Source of the DNA: Oceanospirillum beijerinckii DSM 7166
Lineage (GTDB): Bacteria; Pseudomonadota; Gammaproteobacteria; Pseudomonadales; Halomonadaceae
Assembly (NCBI RefSeq): GCF_000422425.1
Contig: NZ_KE383829.1
Coordinates: 164,685-228,684 of the forward strand
Reading direction: 5' to 3'
Length of the DNA: 64,000 bases
A program made the position numbers and the translations under genes. The notes under the pieces were generated by a model. That model was not told where the DNA came from. It was given only the letters and a program-made list of their open reading frames with translations, and searched no databases. Positions 57,943-64,000 of this stretch are shown here, in pieces. Numbering within the stretch: position 1 is the stretch's first letter; every line of letters starts with the position of its first letter.

Positions 57943-58324
57943 GCTTCATTGTGGCTGGCTGTTGGCCAGCCATCTCCTGCCGGTTATCGGTGTCGGCGTT
58001 GTGTACCCCTTTGTTTCGCTTTTTATTGCTCCTCTTGCCCTTATCTTGGCCTACTTCCACATTTCCCATCTATACAGTCCCAAGCGCATTGCCCGTCTGC
58101 AAGAGGTGCCCGATAAGAATCATGGCGGAAAACTGTGGCTATTAACGTCTGCTGATGGCGGTGAGCGTAGCGCCTGGTTATTTCGTTCGGGGATGTTTGG
58201 TTGTTATTGGATAAGACTGCAGTTTCTCGATAAGCAGGGCAGGAGTTATTTTGTATGGATCTTTCCTGACAGTTTGGATCAAGAAAGCCGCAGGCAGCTG
58301 CGGCTTAAATTACGTCATGGTTGA
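57911..58324 (+). CDS. ygfX: YgfX-like inner-membrane protein
   Basis: A protein of about 137 residues with two adjacent hydrophobic segments near the start (about 18-50: HLLPVIGVGVVYPF and LFIAPLALILAYFHIS), followed by a soluble domain. YgfX/CptA homologues are encoded after sdhE; they have been described as partners or toxins affecting the cytoskeleton, but this is debated. The start is uncertain: ATG 57911 and GTG 57914 both overlap the sdhE end, while an ATG at 57848 lies deep inside sdhE. Confidence 0.75.
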   Translation: MVICLNLDISKLHCGWLLASHLLPVIGVGVVYPFVSLFIAPLALILAYFHISHLYSPKRIARLQEVPDKNHGGKLWLLTSADGGERSAWLFRSGMFGCYWIRLQFLDKQGRSYFVWIFPDSLDQESRRQLRLKLRHG

Positions 58325-58355
58325 TAGGCAGATGTAGAGGCGAAGCTAAAAATAA

Positions 58356-59957
58356 TTACCACTGATCAGGGGTCAGTATGGTATTTCTGGGTTCGGCGCT
58401 GACCTGTGGATAATCCAGGGTAAAATGCAGCCCTCGGCTTTCCTTCCGCATCAGAGCAGAACGAATAATCAGATCTGCAACGACAGACAGGTTTCTCAGT
58501 TCGATCAGATCGCCGGAGATCTTGTAGTTGGAGTAATACTCACCAATCTCATTGTTTAGCAGGTCAATACGGTGCTTGGCTCGCTGTAGACGTTTATTGG
58601 TGCGCACGATGCCCACGTAGTCCCACATGAAACGACGCAGCTCATCCCAGTTGTGAGAGATCACCACATCTTCATCAGAGTCGGTTACCTGAGTTTCATC
58701 CCAGGCTGGCGCATCCGGTGGCTCGGGTGTATCGGACAGCTTTTGCATAATGTCCTGAGCGGTTGCTTCGGCATAAACCAGGCATTCCAATAGCGAGTTG
58801 CTGGCCATACGGTTAGCGCCGTGCAGGCCGGTAAAACTGGTTTCGCCAATGGCATAGAGATTGGGCAGATCAGTGCGGCCTTTGGTGTCTACCATGACAC
58901 CGCCACAAGTGTAGTGAGCGGCTGGAACGACTGGAATCGGATCTTTGGTGATATCAATGCCATAGCTTTTGCAGCGCTCATAGACAGTTGGGAAGTGCTG
59001 AATAATAAATTCAGGGTCTTTGTGGCTGATATCCAGATAGACGCAGTCACTGCCCAGGCGTTTCATTTCATGGTCGATAGCACGGGCAACCACATCCCTA
59101 GGGGCCAACTCTGCTCTTTCGTCGAAACGGGGCATAAAGCGACTGCCATCGGGTAACAGCAGGTGGGCGCCTTCACCGCGCAGGGCTTCGGTAATCAGAA
59201 ACGACTTGGCCTGGGGATGATACAGACAGGTTGGGTGAAACTGATTGAACTCCATATTCGCCACACGACAACCGGCGCGCCAGGCCATGGCAATACCGTC
59301 ACCTGAGGAGCCGTCAGGGTTGCTGGTATACAGATAAACCTTACTGGCACCGCCTGTGGCCAGAATAACGAAGCGGGCCTTAAACACATCCACGTGTTCC
59401 GTCTGGCAGTTCAAGACATAGGCACCCACGCAACCGTGTCCCGGCTCATCCAGCTTGCGGCGGGTAATCAGATCTACCGCCATGCGATGGGTGTAGATAG
59501 TGATGTTGTCCTTCTGCTGGGCTTGTTCGATCAGTGTGCTGGAAACCGCTAAGCCGGTGGCATCGGCAGCATGAATAATACGGCGATGGCTATGACCGCC
59601 TTCACGGGTCAGGTGGTAAGGCTGGTCGCTATTGTCTTCGTCATTGGGTGTAAAGGGTACACCTTGCTGAATCAGCCAGTTGATACTGTCTTTGCCGTTT
59701 TCTACGGTAAAACGTACTGCTTCTTCATCACACAGATTATTACCTGCGACCAGCGTGTCCTGTACGTGGGATTCCACACTGTCATCCGTATCCAGTACTG
59801 CAGCGATACCGCCCTGTGCCCAGCGGGTTGAACCGTCATCAAGAGTCGTTTTGCTCAACACGGCCACATTACAATGGTCTGCCAGCTTGATGGCCAGGGC
59901 CAGGCCTGCGGCACCACTACCAATAATCAGGGCGTCATGTTGAAAAACTTGGCTCAC
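58356..59957 (-). CDS. nadB: L-aspartate oxidase NadB
   Basis: NadB oxidises L-aspartate to iminoaspartate, the first step of NAD synthesis. The 533-residue flavoprotein has the FAD-binding [31 protein letters not shown], and the substrate-site segments [10 protein letters not shown] and [19 protein letters not shown]. The C-terminal helical domain has [12 protein letters not shown]. It is divergent from rpoE and convergent with ygfX, as in Pseudomonas. Confidence 0.97.
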   Translation of the reverse strand: MSQVFQHDALIIGSGAAGLALAIKLADHCNVAVLSKTTLDDGSTRWAQGGIAAVLDTDDSVESHVQDTLVAGNNLCDEEAVRFTVENGKDSINWLIQQGVPFTPNDEDNSDQPYHLTREGGHSHRRIIHAADATGLAVSSTLIEQAQQKDNITIYTHRMAVDLITRRKLDEPGHGCVGAYVLNCQTEHVDVFKARFVILATGGASKVYLYTSNPDGSSGDGIAMAWRAGCRVANMEFNQFHPTCLYHPQAKSFLITEALRGEGAHLLLPDGSRFMPRFDERAELAPRDVVARAIDHEMKRLGSDCVYLDISHKDPEFIIQHFPTVYERCKSYGIDITKDPIPVVPAAHYTCGGVMVDTKGRTDLPNLYAIGETSFTGLHGANRMASNSLLECLVYAEATAQDIMQKLSDTPEPPDAPAWDETQVTDSDEDVVISHNWDELRRFMWDYVGIVRTNKRLQRAKHRIDLLNNEIGEYYSNYKISGDLIELRNLSVVADLIIRSALMRKESRGLHFTLDYPQVSAEPRNTILTPDQW

Positions 59958-60547
59958 AGTTGCTGTGCTTCCGGCTGATTTTTTATAAAAAACTAAATTA
60001 ATCGCTGAACTTGGCTGAACCTTTAGCCTAAGGTTGAGTCATAAGTGCAGTTGACTTTGGTATGAGATGGTAGATAAAAATCCACAAACAGACAAACCCG
60101 CATTTAGCAGGGCTTGACTATTTTGCCTGAAAAGCGGTTTTTTGTTTATTTTTAGCGGGTTAAATCTTATCTCAAGCAAAGAAGATTGATTGCAGTACCT
60201 ACCTGGGCAAAGAAAATTTGATAACCTGTAACTCATTGGCCGGTGATGCTGGCATGGAGACTCCGTGATACTCCGTCAATATCAGACGCGGTTCACAGGC
60301 TCTGTTAAGAGTATTAGGCCTTCTTGCTTCAGGGGCTAAAAACTACTTATAACTAAACGGCTAAACAAGAGTTTTCTACGCACACCAAGAGAATTTTATG
60401 GCTCTCTTGTGCAGAATATCGACATACTTTTGTTTCGCTATGATCAGCAGAAGAATACTTTTGCTTTGTGTTTTGACTCACCGTGGTGAAGGGCACGTGA
60501 TATACATGGCCGCAGCTATGAAGTTAAAGCACGTCTGAGGTTGAGAG
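59958..60547. other. nadB-rpoE divergent intergenic region
   Basis: 590 bases without a convincing gene; a 65-codon minus-strand frame at 60039-60236 looks spurious. Repeat copy C lies at 60359-60439. Promoters for nadB and rpoE must be here. I searched by eye for a sigma-E type promoter (GAACTT, then TCTGA) before rpoE and did not find a convincing one. Confidence 0.55.
60359..60439. repeat. Intergenic inverted-repeat element, copy C (upstream of rpoE)
   Basis: This 81-bp element has the same two ends as copy A: GGCTAAACAAGAGTTTTC on the left (15 of 18 matches) and ATATCGACATACTTTTGT then TTCGCT on the right (22 of 24). Inside is a further inverted pair CAAGAGA and TCTCTTG. It ends 108 bases before the rpoE start. 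Confidence 0.65.
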
Positions 60548-61138
60548 GTGACTAAGGAAACGGATCAGCAGCTGGTTGAACGTGTTCAGTCGGGTGATAA
60601 ACGTGCGTTTGATCTGCTAGTACGCAAGTATCAGCACAAGATTGCTGCTTTGGTCAGTCGGTATATTCAGGATTCACACGAGGTACTGGACGTAACTCAG
60701 GAAGCCTTTATTAAAGCTTATCGGGCAATAGGTAACTTTCGTGCCGAAAGTGCCTTTTATACGTGGCTTTACCGAATTGCGATCAATACAGCGAAGAATC
60801 ACATCGTGTCCCGAGGGCGAAGGCCTCCGGGTACCGATATTGATTACGATGATGCGGAAATTCTAAACAATGATGGCCGCCTGAATGACAATGCGTCGCC
60901 AGACAGGCGTCTTGAGCGGGATCAGCTTGAGGCGACGGTATACAGTGCTATCAGTGCGTTACCTGATGAGCTGAGAACCGCCATTACCCTTCGGGAGATG
61001 GACGGTATGAGCTATGAGGATATTGCACAGGTAATGCAGTGCCCGGTCGGTACCGTACGTTCAAGAATTTTCCGTGCCAGGGAGGCCGTAGATCGTGAGA
61101 TCAAGCGGTTGTTAGATCCCGAGTTAAGCACTCAATAA
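60548..61138 (+). CDS. rpoE: RNA polymerase sigma factor RpoE (AlgU/SigE, ECF family)
   Basis: The extracytoplasmic stress sigma factor. The 196-residue product has sigma region 2 (DLLVRKYQHKIAALVSRYI, then VLDVTQEAFIKAYRA and FYTWLYRIAINTAKN) and region 4 (TAITLREMDGMSYEDIAQVM, GTVRSRIFRAREAV). The start is GTG 60548 after TTGAGAG. The downstream order rseA-rseB-rseC-mucD matches the Pseudomonas algU-mucABCD operon, although 176 bases separate rpoE from rseA. Confidence 0.97.
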   Translation: MTKETDQQLVERVQSGDKRAFDLLVRKYQHKIAALVSRYIQDSHEVLDVTQEAFIKAYRAIGNFRAESAFYTWLYRIAINTAKNHIVSRGRRPPGTDIDYDDAEILNNDGRLNDNASPDRRLERDQLEATVYSAISALPDELRTAITLREMDGMSYEDIAQVMQCPVGTVRSRIFRAREAVDREIKRLLDPELSTQ

Positions 61139-61314
61139 TCCGGGTGGTTAACTCAGAAACCATAGTTAGTGACATAGATAATGCACTGATGCCGATTCTG
61201 TTGTTGGAGAAACCTGCTCACAGAGCACCTTCAAAGTGCGCTTGATTAGACTATCTCCGTCAGTTGATCCGTGTGAGTTGTTATTTATGACGAGTGATCA
61301 TAGCGAGGTAAGCC

Positions 61315-61950
61315 ATGAGTGATCATATTCGCCAATCGCTTTCAAACCTGATGGATAACGAAGCGGATGAGCTGGAGCTGCGCCGTGCGCTGAAAGCCTG
61401 CGATGAGCAGGAAGAAGCTGTCGAGTGCTGGCACCGTTACCATTTGATGCGAAGTGTCATGCATAAAGAACTTGAGCAAGAGACCTTGTTTGATATCTCT
61501 GCCCGGGTATCTGCGGCGATAGCCAATGAGCCTGCTCCGGAGCTTGAGCAACCCAAGGTCACATCCAGCTGGAAAGATAGGATAGCGGCTATCTCTGATG
61601 GCTGGGCAGCGAAAGGTGCGATTGCTGCATCGGTAGCTGCTGCGGTTGTGTTTCTGATGCCTACTCCTGATGCAGGGCAGCCGAGTATGCTGGCAACTCA
61701 GGAGGTCAGCAGTTATCAACAGTCCTTGCCGAGCCGGGGGCTACAGCAAAGTCCTATCGGTATTCAGCGGGTGAGTGCTGGAGCTGTACCGGCCGCGCCC
61801 CAGTATCGTATGGCTGAAAACCAGAAATATCAGCAGGAGGCCTTGATTCGGGGGTATCTGATGCAACATTCTGAGTATGTTGCCGCAAATGGCACCCATG
61901 GCATGATGCCAATGGCTCGTGTGGCCGGTTATCAGGCGGGTCAGCAGTAA
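61315..61950 (+). CDS. rseA: Anti-sigma-E factor RseA (MucA)
   Basis: RseA holds RpoE at the inner membrane and is cleaved stepwise by DegS and RseP on envelope stress. Of 211 residues, about 1-70 are the cytoplasmic sigma-binding domain (SLSNLMDNEADELELRRAL, WHRYHLMRSVMH), about 99-116 the membrane segment (AIAASVAAAVVFLMP) and the rest is periplasmic. The C-terminus AGQQ differs from the YYF-like ends that activate DegS, which would come from outer-membrane proteins. It is 176 bases after rpoE. Confidence 0.92.
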   Translation: MSDHIRQSLSNLMDNEADELELRRALKACDEQEEAVECWHRYHLMRSVMHKELEQETLFDISARVSAAIANEPAPELEQPKVTSSWKDRIAAISDGWAAKGAIAASVAAAVVFLMPTPDAGQPSMLATQEVSSYQQSLPSRGLQQSPIGIQRVSAGAVPAAPQYRMAENQKYQQEALIRGYLMQHSEYVAANGTHGMMPMARVAGYQAGQQ

Positions 61951-61980
61951 TGTTGAGAGAGAAGCAAGGTAAACAAGGTC

Positions 61981-62973
61981 ATGGTTTTCTTGAACAATAA
62001 GATTTTGACTGAACGTAGGTCTTTTTTTGCACATCGTTTTTCTATGCAAAAGAGTGTACGACAGACGTTGCTAATGGGGACGTTGCTGTTAGCAACGTTT
62101 GTATCGACAACACTGCTCTCTTCTATGAGTCAAGCTGCAACGACCGCTGATCAATGGTTGATCCGTTTTGCTGATGCGATGTATAGCTATCACTATTCTG
62201 GTGTGTTGGTGTACTCCCGCGAAGGGCAGTTGGATACGGTTGAGTTGAGCCATGATGTCAGTGAGGCGGGAGAGGAAGCCAGGTTAAGTTATCTGGATGG
62301 TATACCGAGGGAGTTTTTACAGCATGGTAATCAGATTACCCAGAAAATATCTGGAGAAACGGTAGCCAGTGATCGTATTCATGGTCGGAATCCTTCCGGT
62401 CGCTTTTCAGGTGGGCTGGAGCAAGTTAAGAAGTATTACCAGCTGCAGTTGAAAGGTCAGAGCCGCGTTGTGGGACGACCTTCTGTTGTGGTCGAGATTA
62501 TTCCTCGGGACAACCAGCGTTTGGGCTATCGTCTTTGGCTGGATAAAGAATCTGCACTGCTATTGAAATCGGTCACACTGGACCCATTATCACGTGAATT
62601 AGAAACCTTTCAGTTTACTTCGTTTGCTTTTACCCAGCGTGATAAACCGTTGAAGAAGTCAGACGATAAGGCAGCGATGCCAGCCGCATCATTGCCTTGG
62701 TTACCAGAAGGTTTTGAAGTTTATATGGTGAAGGAGTCCGTGCCGGTTTCCGAAACCCATTTGGCCAATATGTTCAGCTTATCCGATGGCATCAGCACGT
62801 TCTCAGTCTTTGTTGAACCGTTGCGGGCAGACTCCCTGAAGGAAGGTGTTCACCAGTATGGTGCTACGGTTGTCGTTGTACGCAAGGTGTTAAATGATAA
62901 TCTGGCCCAGATGGTGACTGTTGTCGGCGAGATTCCATTGCATACCGCCCGTAAAGTCGCTGATGCTTTTTAA
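61981..62973 (+). CDS. rseB: Sigma-E regulatory periplasmic protein RseB (MucB)
   Basis: RseB binds periplasmic RseA and mislocalised lipopolysaccharide or lipoproteins, protecting RseA from cleavage. The 330-residue product has a signal peptide (hydrophobic core about 28-45, probable cut after SSMSQA). A lipoprotein-receptor-like domain (SYHYSGVLVYSREGQLD, RLGYRLWLDKESALLLKSV) is followed by the smaller C-terminal domain. The ATG at 61981 has AAGG upstream; an internal ATG at 62044 would give a more standard signal peptide but lacks a ribosome site. Confidence 0.93.
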   Translation: MVFLNNKILTERRSFFAHRFSMQKSVRQTLLMGTLLLATFVSTTLLSSMSQAATTADQWLIRFADAMYSYHYSGVLVYSREGQLDTVELSHDVSEAGEEARLSYLDGIPREFLQHGNQITQKISGETVASDRIHGRNPSGRFSGGLEQVKKYYQLQLKGQSRVVGRPSVVVEIIPRDNQRLGYRLWLDKESALLLKSVTLDPLSRELETFQFTSFAFTQRDKPLKKSDDKAAMPAASLPWLPEGFEVYMVKESVPVSETHLANMFSLSDGISTFSVFVEPLRADSLKEGVHQYGATVVVVRKVLNDNLAQMVTVVGEIPLHTARKVADAF

Positions 62974-63070
62974 CAGAGCGTGAAGCGTATTATTTTCGGC
63001 AGGTTTTCAAAAGCGGAATATTGCCTGATACAGAGTGTTCATGCACTAAGCAGTTTGGAAGAGTGAAGGT

Positions 63071-63562
63071 ATGTTAGAAGAGCAGGGGCTAGTGGTCGAT
63101 GTGGATGCAGAAGGCACCTGGGTTGAGACCTGCCGTCAATCCGCCTGTCAGAGTTGTTCCGCTAAAAGTCATTGTGGGCACTCGTTGCTGGGCAAGATTG
63201 CCAAAGGGCAGACTCAGCGCTTTCTGGTACGCACCGAACTCAGTTTGAAACCCGGTGACCAAGTGATGTTGGGCTTAGGCGAGGGGGCTTTCTTACGGGG
63301 CTCGGCTCTGGTTTATCTCATGCCTTTGCTCAGTATGATGCTGTTGGCTATTGTGGGAGAGCAACTGGCAGGGCCTGATTCTCTTTATACACTGTTATTC
63401 GCATTATTGGGGCTTGGTGGTGGTTTTGCTTATGTGCGCTGGTACAGTCAGCGCCATCGTCAGAATCCAGATTATCAGCCCGTCGTATTAAGAAAGTTGG
63501 TTCAAAACTCTCCTCAGGCTGAGGAGATCAATTACATCGCCCGTTCAGGTTCTGGGCAGTAG
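63071..63562 (+). CDS. rseC: RseC/MucC family membrane protein
   Basis: A 163-residue inner-membrane protein with an N-terminal cysteine cluster (Cys21, Cys26, Cys29, Cys35; [10 protein letters not shown]) and two membrane segments at about 80-102 and 107-125. RseC acts in the SoxR-reducing system and has a mild effect on sigma-E activity; the cluster may bind metal or an iron-sulfur centre. It lies 97 bases after rseB and 22 before mucD. Confidence 0.92.
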   Translation: MLEEQGLVVDVDAEGTWVETCRQSACQSCSAKSHCGHSLLGKIAKGQTQRFLVRTELSLKPGDQVMLGLGEGAFLRGSALVYLMPLLSMMLLAIVGEQLAGPDSLYTLLFALLGLGGGFAYVRWYSQRHRQNPDYQPVVLRKLVQNSPQAEEINYIARSGSGQ

Positions 63563-63584
63563 TCGTGGACTTACGGAGACCTGT

Positions 63585-64000
63585 ATGAAAGTAACATACA
63601 GCAAGTTATCACACTGGTTTATTGGTGTACTTTTTCTACTGGCAGCAGGTATGGCTCAGGCAGCCAGTTTGCCAGACTTTACGGAGTTGGTAGAAGAAGC
63701 TGCGCCAGCCGTCGTCAATATCAGTACGGTAAAGAATAACACTGGCAATCATGGTCCTATGGCCGGCATTGACAGGGATGATCTACCGGAAATCTTTCGT
63801 CACTTCTTTGATGGTCGCCAGGGCGGTGGTGCGCCACGTAGTCAGCCTCAGCAGTCATTGGGTTCAGGTTTTATCATCTCCCAGGACGGTTATATTCTGA
63901 CCAATAATCACGTGGTAGAAAGTGCCGATAAGATTATTGTGCGCCTGTCGGATCGCCGTGAGATGGAAGCCCGTCTGGTCGGTGCTGATCGTCGTACAGA
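63585..64000 (+). CDS. mucD: Periplasmic serine protease MucD/DegP, N-terminal part
   Basis: The gene runs off the end of the window; 138 complete codons are visible. A signal peptide (hydrophobic core [16 protein letters not shown]) is followed by the trypsin-like domain. [20 protein letters not shown] contains the catalytic His at about residue 109; the Asp, Ser and PDZ domains would lie beyond the window. The position after rseC matches mucD in Pseudomonas, where it degrades misfolded periplasmic proteins and dampens the stress response. GGAGAC precedes the ATG. Confidence 0.92.
   Translation, partial: MKVTYSKLSHWFIGVLFLLAAGMAQAASLPDFTELVEEAAPAVVNISTVKNNTGNHGPMAGIDRDDLPEIFRHFFDGRQGGGAPRSQPQQSLGSGFIISQDGYILTNNHVVESADKIIVRLSDRREMEARLVGADRRT

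Noticed and set aside
60039-60236. 65-codon minus-strand frame upstream of nadB
   Set aside because: No ribosome site or family; likely chance.
59958-60547. Sigma-E autoregulatory promoter before rpoE
   Set aside because: Expected from other organisms, but no convincing GAACTT/TCTGA pair was found by eye.

Overview
The window is a gene-dense stretch of a gammaproteobacterial chromosome. It has moderate base composition, tight operons and classical intrinsic terminators. Gene order and gene architecture are Pseudomonas-like: argJ followed by a MutT-ThiE fusion; gyrA-serC-pheA-hisC-(tyrA::aroA)-cmk-rpsA; sdhE/ygfX, nadB and rpoE-rseA-rseB-rseC-mucD. The yacG/coaE/pilDCB block placed next to mutT recalls Vibrio and Escherichia. 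Together with DciA, type IV pili and chemoreceptors, this suggests a marine Oceanospirillales-type bacterium (Oceanospirillaceae or a relative). That placement is inferred from synteny and protein sequence only.

Layout. 1-12560 is the division and cell wall cluster: the end of murF, then mraY, murD, ftsW, murG, murC, ddl, ftsQ, ftsA, ftsZ and lpxC. 12.6-19.5 kb holds dciA, an M23 peptidase, secA, argJ and the mutT-thiE fusion. A nested inverted-repeat element follows. 19.8-25.7 kb holds yacG, coaE, pilD, pilC and pilB on the minus strand, with pilA divergent. 25.7-32.7 kb is a looser set: a DinB-fold protein, a small hypothetical protein, a CDF metal exporter, an acyltransferase, rdgC and a chemoreceptor. 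33-44.6 kb is the gyrA to rpsA block. 45-49 kb carries an unusual three-gene set (cytoplasmic NHL-repeat protein, small charged protein, Cache chemoreceptor). 49-54.3 kb holds trmJ, groESL, fxsA, an SDR reductase and a ComEA-like protein. 54.7-57.3 kb holds pyrF, lapB, lapA and ihfB; the last three are separated from rpsA and inverted relative to it. 57.6-64 kb holds sdhE, ygfX, nadB and the envelope-stress sigma operon, ending inside mucD/degP.

How the genes work together. The first third makes lipid II, assembles the divisome and commits lipid A synthesis (LpxC), next to protein export (SecA) and probable helicase loading (DciA). The pil genes build type IV pili. The gyrA-rpsA block links serine and aromatic amino acid synthesis to nucleotide supply and translation. 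The last block monitors the envelope.

The most notable observations are these. (1) coaE has no usable start codon in its own reading frame: its only plausible ATG runs into an A9 tract containing the dnaX-type slippery heptamer A-AAA-AAG, and a -1 shift there restores a full-length enzyme. (2) A family of short intergenic elements shares a 24-bp end in four places (upstream of cmk, twice upstream of pyrF, and upstream of rpoE). (3) A 144-bp nested palindromic element supplies the stop codon of yacG. (4) The NHL/small protein/chemoreceptor locus sits in the broken rpsA-ihfB junction. I saw no tRNA, rRNA, CRISPR array, transposase or prophage gene.
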